Source: Anaerolineales bacterium
GTDB lineage: Bacteria > Chloroflexota > Anaerolineae > Aggregatilineales > J027
NCBI GenBank assembly: GCA_020634155.1
Contig: JACKCI010000002.1
Coordinates: 248,001 to 312,000 of the forward strand
Direction of reading: 5' to 3'
Length of the DNA stretch: 64,000 nucleotides
Part shown: in pieces, positions 54,131 to 63,445 of the stretch
Layout of the letters: each line of letters opens with the position of its first letter
Numbering within the stretch: the stretch's first letter is position 1
Program-made: the position numbers and the translations under genes
The notes under the pieces: model-generated
Seen by the model: only the letters and a program-made list of their open reading frames with translations
What the model was told of the DNA's origin: nothing
Database searches by the model: none

Positions 54131-55312
54131 ATGCGCGAAGCTGTAATTGTAGCGGCATCTCGTACTGGCGTAGGCAAGGCCAAACGCGGTACCTCCCGTA
54201 ATCTGCGGTCAGACGACATGGCGGCAGTCGTCATTCAAGATTTAATGGCTCAAACCGAAGGTAAATTGGATCCCGCCCTTATTGATGATGTTATTATTGG
54301 TTGTGCCATGCCTGAAGGCTCACAAGGCCTCAATTTTGCCCGTAGTATTGGTGTTTTAGCCGGACTGCCTGTTGAAATCTCAGCCCAAACAGTGAACCGT
54401 TTTTGCGCTAGTGGTCTGCAAACGATTGCCAGTGCTGCCGAGCGGATTATCGCCAACGGGGCTGATGTGATTATTGCGGGCGGTGCCGAGACCATGAGCC
54501 TTGTTCCTATGACGGGCTTCCGTATCAGCCCCAACCCCATCCTTGTCGATGAACACCCTGAAGTTTATATGAATATGGGCCTGACGGCAGAACGAGTCGC
54601 CAAGGAATATGGCGTCTCCCGTGAGGTTCAAGACGAGTTTGCCTACCATAGCCACCGCAAAGCCGCCGAAGCCACTGAAGCGGGCAAATTCCAAGCCCAA
54701 ATCGTACCCGTTGAATTTACTGAAGTTGAATATATCAACGGGGAACGGATGGAGCGCCAGATGGTACTCGACCAAGACGAGCATCTGCGGGCTGATACCA
54801 CTGTTGAAGGTCTCGCCAAACTCAAGCCTGTCTTTATGCAGGGCGGCTCGGTCACAGCGGGTAACTCCTCACCCCTCAGCGATGGTGCGGCGGGTGTAAT
54901 TGTGATGGAAGCTGGTATGGCAGCTAAACTCGGTCTAACACCTTTGGCCCGCTTTGTGGGGTTCAATGTAGCGGGCGTGCGTCCCGAAGTGATGGGTATC
55001 GGCCCCATCCGTGCCGTGCCGCGGGTGCTAGAACGCACAGGTCTATCTATTCATGACCTTGACCTCATCGAACTCAATGAAGCGTTTGCCTCTCAATCTG
55101 TCGCCGTCATCCGTGAATTGGGCTTCAACCCCGATATTGTCAACGTCAACGGTGGCGCGATTGCCCTCGGTCATCCCCTTGGCTGCACAGGCTCCAAGTT
55201 GACCGTCCAACTTATTCATGAGATGAAGTTGCGTGGTAGCAAGTATGGCATGGTCACCATGTGCATTGGCGGTGGTCAAGGTGCGGCAGGCATCTTTGAG
55301 AATTTGAACTAG
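54131..55312 (+). CDS. Acetyl-CoA acyltransferase (thiolase)
   Basis: 393 residues; the last beta-oxidation step or acetoacetyl-CoA synthesis. Catalytic residues: NRFCASGLQT (Cys), NEAFASQSVAV, GGAIALGHPLGCTGSK (His), MCIGGGQGAAGIFE (Cys). Direction of use not determinable. Shares its operator with the 28004 dehydrogenase. Monocistronic; an 11-pair inverted repeat (55320-55354) follows. Confidence 0.95.
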   Translation: MREAVIVAASRTGVGKAKRGTSRNLRSDDMAAVVIQDLMAQTEGKLDPALIDDVIIGCAMPEGSQGLNFARSIGVLAGLPVEISAQTVNRFCASGLQTIASAAERIIANGADVIIAGGAETMSLVPMTGFRISPNPILVDEHPEVYMNMGLTAERVAKEYGVSREVQDEFAYHSHRKAAEATEAGKFQAQIVPVEFTEVEYINGERMERQMVLDQDEHLRADTTVEGLAKLKPVFMQGGSVTAGNSSPLSDGAAGVIVMEAGMAAKLGLTPLARFVGFNVAGVRPEVMGIGPIRAVPRVLERTGLSIHDLDLIELNEAFASQSVAVIRELGFNPDIVNVNGGAIALGHPLGCTGSKLTVQLIHEMKLRGSKYGMVTMCIGGGQGAAGIFENLN

Positions 55313-55319
55313 GCTTTAG

Positions 55320-55354
55320 CCAGCAGAAGTAGGCCATATCCTCACTTCTGCTGG
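55320..55354. terminator. Inverted repeat between convergent genes
   Basis: ccagcagaagt (from about 55320) pairs with acttctgctgg (to 55354), between thiolase and the convergent membrane gene. Neither strand has a good T-run, so termination is likely but not textbook. Confidence 0.55.
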
Positions 55355-56004
55355 TACCTAATCGGCTGAAAAATATCCATTTCAAGCGATTCCTTAGCTC
55401 TAGTTTGGCGCGGGAACCAAAAATAAATCGCGGGTATCCATGTGAAAACAAGGAGATGTCCACTCATCATGAGTCCTTGTTTAATCATTGAATCACGATG
55501 CTCCGCCTCCGACATTTCTACATAAGATGAATATCCATTGCTATATGACCGTAATACAGGAGTGTTTTTCAGCATCACAACCACTTCACCTAGATTGTGT
55601 GTACGAGCTTCCTCAATTGTAAAATAGATGGTTTTTCCATTGGCTGCTGTGGTCATAACATACTCGCCATCTAATGTTGTCGGTACAGGCTTTCCCACGC
55701 TAGTAAACCAGAAACCCATAAAATTTAACATCATAAGCCCGAATATGATGTGGGTCATATGCCGAATCCATTGTGGCATGGGTCTGAAAAAACGTTGCCA
55801 GTATTCCCGACGACCAGCACCCCGACACTCTCGGTTAACACCTGCTAAAAGCATAGCGGGGAATAAAATAAACGGCGTCACGAATCCTAGTACAATCCCA
55901 AGTGGGAAATATGGATGCAGATAGATTTTGAGCCACAGAAACACATAGTTCACTGCAATGAGAATGCAGACAGCAAATCCCCATAATCCCAGTACTCGTC
56001 GCAT
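55342..56004 (-). CDS. Polytopic membrane protein of unknown function
   Basis: 220 residues with about four transmembrane segments (LWGFAVCILIAVNYVFLWL; LGIVLGFVTPFILFPAMLL; MTHIIFGLMMLNFMGFW; GLMMSGHLLVFTWIPAIYFW) and a soluble part (~115-180) between the third and fourth. Not recognised; YLPK-like PepSY relatives were considered but not supported. The gene looks more AT-rich than its neighbours. Its C-terminus overlaps the inverted repeat after thiolase. Confidence 0.65.
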   Translation of the reverse strand: MRRVLGLWGFAVCILIAVNYVFLWLKIYLHPYFPLGIVLGFVTPFILFPAMLLAGVNRECRGAGRREYWQRFFRPMPQWIRHMTHIIFGLMMLNFMGFWFTSVGKPVPTTLDGEYVMTTAANGKTIYFTIEEARTHNLGEVVVMLKNTPVLRSYSNGYSSYVEMSEAEHRDSMIKQGLMMSGHLLVFTWIPAIYFWFPRQTRAKESLEMDIFQPIRYQQK

Positions 56005-56096
56005 TGTTCACCTACCTCTCATAATCTTAATTCTAGGCGGGTTTGGCGACTTACTCATTGACTACCCCAATGATTGGGAGATGGGTTTGATATGAA

Positions 56097-56119
56097 AATC
56101 CCCCTTGTAGAGGGGGATT
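56097..56119 (-). terminator. Terminator of the flavin reductase-like gene
   Basis: aatccccc (56097-56104) pairs with gggggatt (56112-56119) around ttgtaga; on the minus strand it ends in TTTT. Confidence 0.75.
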
Positions 56120-56124
56120 GGTAC

Positions 56125-56757
56125 TTAGGATTTAGTGGGAATCTGAGCCGGAGGCCGCGCTAGGTCGAACAAATCTGTAGTGCGGGCATACTGGATACCC
56201 CCCAGACGGGCGACGGGCTGCACCTGCGCGGTGTCGATTTTGTAGTCGGGGATATAAGCCCGGTCAGCCACATGGAAATAAACGATTTCCCCGATAACCA
56301 TGCTTCCTTGCCCCAACTGGTCGCCAATTTTCACGATTTGATAGAGCTTGCACTCCAAGTTAATCGGACTCTCGGCAAGGCGCGGCGGCTTGACCAAGAC
56401 ACTCGGCGCGGGGGTGAGGCCCGTCAGTTCAAACTCATTGACATCAGGCGGCAATTCGGTGCTGGTGATGTTCATGGCCTCGGTCAACGGCTCACTGACG
56501 ATATTGATGACAAACTCGCCTGTTGCCTCGATATTGCGGAGGGTGTCTTTGGGCAGGGCGTTCTGGCTACGGATATTGGGACAGAACACCACCAAGGGCG
56601 GTTCCGGACAAACAGCGGTGAAAAAGCTAAACGGGGCTAGATTCAGTACCCCTTCAGGACTCATGCTGCTCACCCACGCAATGGGGCGCGGGGCAATGGC
56701 TCCCGTCATGAGTTTATAGCGGTCACGGTAGTCTAAATCAGATGCGCGAAATTCCAT
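56125..56757 (-). CDS. Flavin reductase-like FMN-binding protein
   Basis: 210 residues of the DIM6/NTAB split-barrel family: YKLMTGAIAPRPIAWVSSMSPEGVLNLAPFSFFTAVCPEPPLVVFCP and TGEFVINIVSE are the FMN-binding core, and EVNLECKLYQIVKIG-like NLECKLYQIVKIGDQLGQGSMVIGEIVYFHV is the C-terminal barrel. Acts with FMN and NAD(P)H; supplying reduced flavin to an oxygenase is plausible. ATG at 56757 follows the homogentisate dioxygenase stop by two bases. Confidence 0.88.
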   Translation of the reverse strand: MEFRASDLDYRDRYKLMTGAIAPRPIAWVSSMSPEGVLNLAPFSFFTAVCPEPPLVVFCPNIRSQNALPKDTLRNIEATGEFVINIVSEPLTEAMNITSTELPPDVNEFELTGLTPAPSVLVKPPRLAESPINLECKLYQIVKIGDQLGQGSMVIGEIVYFHVADRAYIPDYKIDTAQVQPVARLGGIQYARTTDLFDLARPPAQIPTKS

Positions 56758-56759
56758 TG

Positions 56760-57920
56760 TTAGTGTTTTGCCACCCAACTCGTTGCATAATTCGGGTCTT
56801 CAAATTCTTGGGACTGCACTGTCACCTGCAAGGGGCGGAAGGTATCAATCATCACCGCCAATTCTTCGGTGCGTTCCTTGCCGATACTGGCCTCAACGGT
56901 GCCGGGGTGTGGACCATGTGGTAGGCCGGATGGGTGCAGCGTAAAGCTCCCGCGATGAATCCCCTTGCGGCTCATAAAATCACCCTCGACATAATACAAC
57001 ACCTCGTCGCTTTGGACGTTGGCATGATTGTAAGGGGCGGGGATTGCTAAGGGGTGGTAATCGAACAGGCGCGGTACAAAAGAGCAGACCACATAATTAT
57101 GCCCTTCCCACGTTTGATGGACGGGCGGGGGTTGATGAACACGGCCTGTAATCGGCTCAAAATCCGCGATATTGAAGGCGAAGGGGTACAGATAGCCGTC
57201 CCAGCCAACCACATCTAAAGGGTGATGGTCAAGGATGTGGCGATGCAGTTCATCACGGGCCTTGACGCGCACCTCGAACTCGCCCAGTTCATCAATGGTC
57301 TCTAGCGCTTGGGGGGTGCGGAAGTCACGCTCACAGAAGGGGGCATGCTCCAAAAGTTGCCCAAAGTCGTTGCGGTAGCGCTTGGGGGTCAAGATAGGCG
57401 TAGGCGATTCGACGGTCAAAAAGCGGTGATTATCGCCTTTGAGGACGACCTGCCATGTCACATTGTAGGGGATGATGACATAATCACCGGGGCCAAAATC
57501 GAGATTGCCGAGATTCGAGCGCAGGGTGCCTTCCCCATCATGCACAAAGAACATCTCGTAGGCTTGCCCATTGCGGTAGAAATACGACATCGACTCGGTA
57601 GGCCGACTGACACCAATCAGCACATCGTTGTTACCGAGGAAGACGCGCCGCCCCGACACCATATCCCCGCCTGCTGGAAAATCCATCGTGACAAAATGAC
57701 GATGGCGCAGGGGGCCGAAGTCAGCAAACTCAGGCCGCATATCCGCCAGCTTTTCGGCATGGAGCAGGCGTGTGGGGTCATAGTGATGGTAGGAGATAGA
57801 CTGCATCCCTGAAAAACCTTCCAGCCCCATGACTTGCTCACGGTAGAGTTCACCGTTGGGCTTGCGGAACTGAATATGGCGTTTATGGGGGAGTTGACCT
57901 AGTGTGTGGTAAAACGGCAT
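56760..57920 (-). CDS. hmgA: Homogentisate 1,2-dioxygenase
   Basis: 386 residues; opens homogentisate to maleylacetoacetate in tyrosine/phenylalanine breakdown. Iron ligands are in place: His in PAPYNHANV, Glu in SDEVLYY, His in SGLPHGPHPG. Length matches the shorter bacterial forms. AAGGAGG lies upstream of the ATG. It leads a two-gene unit with the flavin reductase-like gene; fumarylacetoacetate hydrolase is not seen, so the pathway is only partly visible. Confidence 0.9.
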   Translation of the reverse strand: MPFYHTLGQLPHKRHIQFRKPNGELYREQVMGLEGFSGMQSISYHHYDPTRLLHAEKLADMRPEFADFGPLRHRHFVTMDFPAGGDMVSGRRVFLGNNDVLIGVSRPTESMSYFYRNGQAYEMFFVHDGEGTLRSNLGNLDFGPGDYVIIPYNVTWQVVLKGDNHRFLTVESPTPILTPKRYRNDFGQLLEHAPFCERDFRTPQALETIDELGEFEVRVKARDELHRHILDHHPLDVVGWDGYLYPFAFNIADFEPITGRVHQPPPVHQTWEGHNYVVCSFVPRLFDYHPLAIPAPYNHANVQSDEVLYYVEGDFMSRKGIHRGSFTLHPSGLPHGPHPGTVEASIGKERTEELAVMIDTFRPLQVTVQSQEFEDPNYATSWVAKH

Positions 57921-57978
57921 TCAACAGCCTCCTTGCTTGTGAATTTAAATGTAGTATCCCATGTTTTGCTTCAAAAAT

Positions 57979-58010
57979 AAAAAAGCCGACGCTATTTTTC
58001 ACGTCAGCTT
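57979..58010 (-). terminator. Terminator of tRNA-Gly
   Basis: agctgacg pairs with cgtcggct (wobble G-T), minus strand (stem at 58009-58002 and 57991-57984), then TTTTTT. Confidence 0.82.
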
Positions 58011-58016
58011 CATTTG

Positions 58017-58087
58017 AGCGGGCAACGGGACTCGAACCCGTGACAACAGCTTGGAAGGCTGGTATGTTACCACTACACCATGCCCGC
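58017..58087 (-). tRNA. tRNA-Gly (UCC)
   Basis: Minus strand. Acceptor GCGGGCA (58087-58081) pairs with TGCCCGC; anticodon loop cttccaa gives anticodon TCC; D-arm GGTGTAGTGGTAACA; T-arm GGGTTCGAGTCCC. Length 71 without CCA. Confidence 0.95.
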
Positions 58088-58177
58088 ATCTCTACGTTAA
58101 ATCCTACAGAGAAACGGGCGATTTTTCAAGAGACAAAAACAGGGGGCAGGTCGTTAGACCCACCCCCTTGTTGCTGT

Positions 58178-61100
58178 TTACGGGAAAGCTTGGTCGAAAG
58201 CGGCTAGGATTTGCAAGGCCGCCAGACCACGACGGTTGACGCCATAGGTCAATGAGGCATCACCATAATCCGCTGCACCCGCTGGGCTAACCGCATACAC
58301 GCCAGAGGAAGCACCCTGCATCGTGTTATACAGGTTCCACAACGGCACATCTTGGTTGGGATTGCTGGTGCGCTCAGTAGCAGCTTGGACAATCGCCTCG
58401 TTATATTGAGCGAGGGTTGCCCCATCGAGTGTGCCATCGTTGGGCAGCGTCACCAACACGGGGATAGTCCCCATCGACAAGGCCGTATCGACCACTGCTT
58501 CCAACTGCGCCTTGAAGGTTGCAACGGGTGTACCGTTGATGCTGTTGGGCGCAAAACTGACGAAGACCACAACCGGATTGGTCAAGTGAATCTCGCAAGC
58601 CAACGGGGTCTCACCGGGGCTGCACAAACCGGGGTCGGCTTGGCTGGGGTCAAGCAAGGTCGCGGGTGTCCACGCCGTGCCAATCGCCACACTTTGGAAG
58701 GTGAAGTTGTAGGTCTTGGCAGTACCTTCCAAGAAGCCGTAGTTGCCAAGGTTGTAGTTACCCGCTGCAATCGGATCCATGAAGTTTGGCCCATTGAGCG
58801 AGTCATCACCGACTACCGAGAAGTTGGTCGCCAAGCGTCCCATGCTGAGGCCGTTGTTATACACGCCTTGCAGGTTGCCAACCAACGCCCCGATATTGGG
58901 GATTTCAGGGTAGACTGTCACATCAAAGGGCGGAGGAGCCACAGCACTGACCGTGACGGGGAAGCTCGTTGAATTCGTGCCACCCAAGCCGTCATCCACC
59001 AATACGGTGATGTTGGCTGACCCTTCGCCTGAGCAGGCCAGCGAGAGGCTATTGCCCGCTACACTGGCGCTGGCAACAGCGGGGTTATCCGATGAAGTGC
59101 TGACCGTAACAGGGTTCCCATCGGGGTCACCGTAGGTAATGCCAATCACTGGGGCGTCACCCACTTGGCAGGCTTGCCCACCGATGGGGTCAATCGTCGG
59201 GTTCTGGTTGGGGGGTGGGGCGGCACTGACCGTCACACCGAAGCTGGTTGAGGCTGAACCGCCGAGGCCGTCATCAACGCTCACGGTGATGTTGGCACCG
59301 CCTGCACTGAAGCAGCTAATCGTTAGGGTATTGCCTGCAACGCTGGCATTGGCAACGGCAGGATTGTCGGAGGTGGCAAAGGCCGTCACCGGATTGCCGT
59401 CGGGGTCGCCATAGGTAATATTAATGACCGGACTCTCGCCTTCTTGGCAGGCTTGCCCGCCGATGGGGTCAATGGTCGGGTTCTGGTTGGGTGGGGGAGC
59501 CGCGCTAACCGTCACACCGAAGCTGGTCGAGGCGGTACCACCGAGGCCGTCATCAACACTCACGGTGATATTGGCACCGCCCGCGCCGAAGCAGCTAATC
59601 GTTAGGGTATTGCCCGCAACACTGGCATTGGCAACCGCGGGATTGTCCGAGGTGGCAAAGGCCGTCACTGGATTGCCGTCGGGGTCGCCATAGGTGATGT
59701 TGATGACCGGACTCTCGCCTTCTTGGCAGGCTTGCCCGCCGATGGGGTCAATGGTCGGGTTCTGGTTGGGTGGGGGAGCCGCGCTAACGGTTACGCCGAA
59801 GCTGGTCATGGCGGTACCGCCCTTGCCATCATCCGCCACAAGGGTGATATTGGCGAGGCCCGCGCTCGAACAGTTCACCGTTAAGGTCGTTCCGGTAAGG
59901 CTGGCGTTAGCGGTACCGGGGCTGTCGGAATTGACAGTCACCGTCACGGTGTCACCATCAGGGTCGCCATAATTGATAGTCAAGGGGAAGACATCACCCT
60001 CTTGGCAGGTCTGCCCGCCGATGGGGTCAATGGTCGGATTTTGGTTGGGTGGTGGGGCCGCGCTAACACTAACCGCAAAGGTATCGCTGGCGGTACCGCC
60101 CTTGCCATCGCTGGCGTTGAGGCTAATCGTCGCCAAGCCCTCACCCGAACAGGCCACCGTTAAGGCATTGCCCACAAGTGAACCACTCGCTACACCTGCA
60201 TTGTCGGAGGTGACATCCACCGTTACAGGGTCACCGTCGGGGTCGCTGTAGTTGACTACCAGATTGAGAGTATCCCCAACTTGGCAGGCTTGATCCGGCA
60301 CATTGTCAATCACCGGATTTTGATTGACGGCACCCACATTGACATTGAAGGTTGCGGAGGCCGAGCCACCTTGTCCATCTTCTGCCAACAAGGTGATATT
60401 GGCACCACCCGCCGCCACGCAGTTAACGGTCAGGCTATTGCCTGCCACAGATGCGGTGGCTGCTGCTGGGTTATCGGAGGAGGGAGTCACGGACACAGGG
60501 TCACCATCGGGGTCACTATAGCTAATCGACAAGTTCAGAGTGTCGCCTGCTGAACAGGTTTGATCACCCGCTGCGCTGATGGTGGGGTTTTGGTTAGCAG
60601 CCGTGACGTTGACGCTAAAAGTCTTAGTAGCCGTCCCACCCCGTGCATCATTGATAGTGACGGTAATGGTAGCGCTACCCGTTGAAACGCCGTTCACGGT
60701 CAGTTCAAAGTCGGCGCTCTGGAAGACCGTCGCTATGCCTGCATTCGATGAATTGGCAAAGAGCGACATACTATCCCCATCAGGGTCGCTATAGCTCAAG
60801 CCAACCTTAACACTCTTAGCCACCTCAACCGCTTGGTCAGGGATGCTGTCAATGGTCGGGTTCTGATTGGGAACCGTCGCGGGGTTGACTTGGACATTGA
60901 AGGACGTAGTGGCACTTCCGCCGCGCCCATCACCAACCGCCACCGTAATACTGGTTGAGCCTTGGGCCACACCTGTGATGCTGAGGGTGTTGCTATCGAC
61001 TTGCCCTGTCGTCACAAGGCTGGTATCGCCAGATGTGGAGGAGAAGGTCAAGCTATCGCCATCAGGGTCACTCATGGTTAGGTCGATGTTGAGAGTCTGC

Positions 61101-62593
61101 CCAACCTCAATAGTCTGGTTGCCAATGGCTGCAATCGTTGGCGATTGATTAGGAGCAGGTGGCGCGGTGACGGTCACACTGAAAATAGTGCTGGCGGTGG
61201 CTCCGCGTGCATCGCGCACCGTTACGGTCACATTCGATGAGCCTTCAGCGTTACCTGTAATGCGAAGCTTGTTGCCGCCAAGGTCGCTGACACCCACCAC
61301 TGCGGGAGCGCTACTGGTCAGGGTGTAGGTGGTGGCATCCCCGTTGGGGTCAGAAATCGAGAGCGTCAGGTCTTTGAATTTACCTTGCTCTAAGGTCTGA
61401 CCCGGAATAGCGCCAATCGACGGCGGGTCGTTGGTCGGCGCGGGTGGATTGACCACAACGGTAAAGGCTGCCGAGCGCGATTGCCCGCGTGCATCAGTCG
61501 CTGTGACGGTCACTGAGGTACTACCGGGGCTGAATCCGGCAATGTTGATGCTGGCGTTGTCGGTGCCCTTGCTGACGGTGGCAATTTGAGGAGCCGCGCT
61601 CGTTACCGTGAAAGTCACCGTATCTCCATCGGGGTCAGAGATACTGACGGGTACATTCAAAGTCGCGTTTTGGGTCAGCGTTTGGCCCGGAATTGGTGCG
61701 ATATTGGGCGGATTGTTGGCGGTAGGTGGCTCCACAACCGTCGCTAGGAATGAAGTTTGGGCTTGCCCACCGCGTCCGTCAGTGACTCGAATGCGGATGG
61801 TAGCAACGCCAACACTAAGGCCCGTCACCGTAATCGCTTGCCCGTTGGGGCTGACGGCGGCGATGGCGGTGTTGTCACTGGTAGCGATAAAGGTAGTGGG
61901 GTCACCATCGGCATCATAGATACCCAAGGCGATGGTTGCCGATTGCCCGCGTTGGATGTTCAAGGGGGCGATAGGGCTAATCGTGGGCGAGGTATTTTGA
62001 CCAGATGGCTGGGGTGCCGAAGTGTTGCGAACCCGTAGCCCTGTCACAATCACATTGGTTACCTCGCGGTTGCCTGTCAAGTACACATGCAGGCGCACTT
62101 GATAGGTGCCATCTTGGACAAGGGTCGTATTCCACGCGCCCAATGCATTGTTAATCACGGGTACTGTCACCGCTTGGGGAGTGATGGGGTACCAGAGATT
62201 GCTGGGGTTGGGGTCAGGGCCATATTCCAAAGCATATTGAATGAAATCGGGATGGCTGGCGCTCCCCGAAACAACCACATTCCCTGCGACTTCCTGACCC
62301 GTAATCGGATACACGATTTGCATGATTTCAGGATAACGGGATGGCACGGTCGGGGGTGCTGCTTGGGTCGGGAATCCAGCAAAACGGGTCGGTGTTGGCC
62401 CGCTGGTGGAAATGGGTAGCGTGGTGGGGGATGGCCCCGGCGTTACCGTTTCATTGGTACGCGGGGTTGCCGATGGAAACGAGGGCGCGGTGGGGCCACC
62501 ACGTTCATCCTCATCGCCACTGGTTCGGCAAGCTCCGACCACCAAGGCCACCAACAGTAGTAGAACAACTACATGGTGTTTCTTGGATCGCAT
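58178..62593 (-). CDS. Surface lipoprotein with 11 Ig-like repeats and degenerate SGNH-like end
   Basis: 1471 residues. Signal peptide with lipobox VGAC, Thr/Pro linker, an ~80-residue domain (PITGQEVAGNVVVSGSASHPD), then 11 repeats of ~93 residues with SDPDGD-type loops, each opening NQNPTID or similar. Repeats 6-11 each add a Cys pair (QAC...ISC), probably one disulfide. Repeats 9 and 10 differ at about two residues. The C-terminal ~230 residues resemble the SGNH-hydrolase fold but lack the usual D-x-x-H end motif and Gly-Asn-Asp block. ATG at 62593 is chosen for the signal peptide (GAGG upstream). Confidence 0.9.
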   Translation of the reverse strand: MRSKKHHVVVLLLLVALVVGACRTSGDEDERGGPTAPSFPSATPRTNETVTPGPSPTTLPISTSGPTPTRFAGFPTQAAPPTVPSRYPEIMQIVYPITGQEVAGNVVVSGSASHPDFIQYALEYGPDPNPSNLWYPITPQAVTVPVINNALGAWNTTLVQDGTYQVRLHVYLTGNREVTNVIVTGLRVRNTSAPQPSGQNTSPTISPIAPLNIQRGQSATIALGIYDADGDPTTFIATSDNTAIAAVSPNGQAITVTGLSVGVATIRIRVTDGRGGQAQTSFLATVVEPPTANNPPNIAPIPGQTLTQNATLNVPVSISDPDGDTVTFTVTSAAPQIATVSKGTDNASINIAGFSPGSTSVTVTATDARGQSRSAAFTVVVNPPAPTNDPPSIGAIPGQTLEQGKFKDLTLSISDPNGDATTYTLTSSAPAVVGVSDLGGNKLRITGNAEGSSNVTVTVRDARGATASTIFSVTVTAPPAPNQSPTIAAIGNQTIEVGQTLNIDLTMSDPDGDSLTFSSTSGDTSLVTTGQVDSNTLSITGVAQGSTSITVAVGDGRGGSATTSFNVQVNPATVPNQNPTIDSIPDQAVEVAKSVKVGLSYSDPDGDSMSLFANSSNAGIATVFQSADFELTVNGVSTGSATITVTINDARGGTATKTFSVNVTAANQNPTISAAGDQTCSAGDTLNLSISYSDPDGDPVSVTPSSDNPAAATASVAGNSLTVNCVAAGGANITLLAEDGQGGSASATFNVNVGAVNQNPVIDNVPDQACQVGDTLNLVVNYSDPDGDPVTVDVTSDNAGVASGSLVGNALTVACSGEGLATISLNASDGKGGTASDTFAVSVSAAPPPNQNPTIDPIGGQTCQEGDVFPLTINYGDPDGDTVTVTVNSDSPGTANASLTGTTLTVNCSSAGLANITLVADDGKGGTAMTSFGVTVSAAPPPNQNPTIDPIGGQACQEGESPVINITYGDPDGNPVTAFATSDNPAVANASVAGNTLTISCFGAGGANITVSVDDGLGGTASTSFGVTVSAAPPPNQNPTIDPIGGQACQEGESPVINITYGDPDGNPVTAFATSDNPAVANASVAGNTLTISCFSAGGANITVSVDDGLGGSASTSFGVTVSAAPPPNQNPTIDPIGGQACQVGDAPVIGITYGDPDGNPVTVSTSSDNPAVASASVAGNSLSLACSGEGSANITVLVDDGLGGTNSTSFPVTVSAVAPPPFDVTVYPEIPNIGALVGNLQGVYNNGLSMGRLATNFSVVGDDSLNGPNFMDPIAAGNYNLGNYGFLEGTAKTYNFTFQSVAIGTAWTPATLLDPSQADPGLCSPGETPLACEIHLTNPVVVFVSFAPNSINGTPVATFKAQLEAVVDTALSMGTIPVLVTLPNDGTLDGATLAQYNEAIVQAATERTSNPNQDVPLWNLYNTMQGASSGVYAVSPAGAADYGDASLTYGVNRRGLAALQILAAFDQAFP
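58181..58900 (-). other. Degenerate SGNH/GDSL-type domain (C-terminal part of 58178 gene)
   Basis: About 230 residues: NFSVVGDDSLNG stands where a GDSL serine block would be; GETPLACEIHLTNPVVVFVSFAPNSIN replaces the GxND block; NEAIVQAAT and YGVNRRGLAALQILAAF mark the rest. A catalytic Asp-His pair is not visible. Confidence 0.6.
58929..62011 (-). repeat. Tandem ~279-base coding repeats (11 units)
   Basis: The Ig-like domain units repeat every ~279 bases (93 codons). DNA copies 9 and 10, around 59190-59770, are nearly identical, showing recent duplication. Repeats 1-5 are more diverged and lack the Cys pair. Confidence 0.85.
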
Positions 62594-62684
62594 TTGCTTT
62601 CGCCTCTCTAGAAATAAGTCTTCTATAGTTGATTGTATGTCGCTTGCCAATCTCGCACAATGCGGCTGATCAGCGATTTCTATA

Positions 62685-63374
62685 CTATTGCTGGCACGAG
62701 GCCCCTTCGATTGGGATCGGCGTCTCCGTACTCCAGACGAAGTTAATGGTATAGCCCTCCGCCAGAGGGTCAATAATCGTCGCAATGGCAGTACCCGCCT
62801 CGCGCTGTTTATTGAGGAGTTCGCTGCGGAATTCTTCGCTATCCAGCACATCAGGGATAGCCGTATCCTGTAACTTGCGGTGGATTTCGTCGCAGGTTCC
62901 CCAGCACGATTCATTGTGATATTGAATATCGGCGAGGAAGCACTCAACGGGTTGGGCAGGTGGTACTGTGACGGTGATGCTCTCAGCATCATTATCGACT
63001 ACAATATCCTCAGCCGTGAAACCCGCCATATTGACGCCAATCGTGATATTAACCGTAGCGTTCATCTCGCCCGTGTGGGTAACACCCAATGAGCGATACT
63101 CGGCTGACCAGTTCTGGCGCGTTTCATATTTGCCTGTGTCCAACACAAAGCGGTTATGAATGCGCGTCCACAGCTCTTCTGAACCAAGAACCCGTACTTC
63201 CTCATCGGTATCACATAGCCCAGTGGCGCTACAAAACAATTCGCGTGAAGCATCCCACATCGTTCCCAAGGCTTTATCCCATCCATTGGTTAACCCTGCT
63301 GCAACAAACAACCCCACAAAAATGATCAGCGGGATTGCAATAATTCCTTGAATAAGCCGTTTGGCGCGTACCAT
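62685..63374 (-). CDS. DUF4230 family membrane protein
   Basis: 229 residues. A signal anchor (LIQGIIAIPLIIFVGLFVAAG, ~6-27) is followed by an extracytoplasmic domain typical of DUF4230 (EELWTRIHNRFVLDTGKYETRQNWSAEY ... VNITIGVNMAGFTAEDIVVDNDAESITVTVPPAQ), with extra Cys (CFLADIQ, CWGTCDE). Function unknown. ATG at 63374 is selected over upstream ATGs because GGAGG and GAGG lie within 10-15 bases. Confidence 0.84.
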   Translation of the reverse strand: MVRAKRLIQGIIAIPLIIFVGLFVAAGLTNGWDKALGTMWDASRELFCSATGLCDTDEEVRVLGSEELWTRIHNRFVLDTGKYETRQNWSAEYRSLGVTHTGEMNATVNITIGVNMAGFTAEDIVVDNDAESITVTVPPAQPVECFLADIQYHNESCWGTCDEIHRKLQDTAIPDVLDSEEFRSELLNKQREAGTAIATIIDPLAEGYTINFVWSTETPIPIEGASCQQ

Positions 63375-63445
63375 ATCCTCTACCTCCATGTTGGGAAAAT
63401 TATACGGCAATGGACGGTGTTTTTCATAACGGCTATACTCCTATC

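Noticed and set aside
59139..60521. Series of ~90-codon plus-strand open frames opposite the repeat lipoprotein
   Set aside because: They are periodic antisense shadows of the Ig-like repeats and have no independent start signals.
58929..62011. CRISPR-like appearance of regularly spaced repeats
   Set aside because: The period is ~279 bases, in frame, and encodes protein domains.
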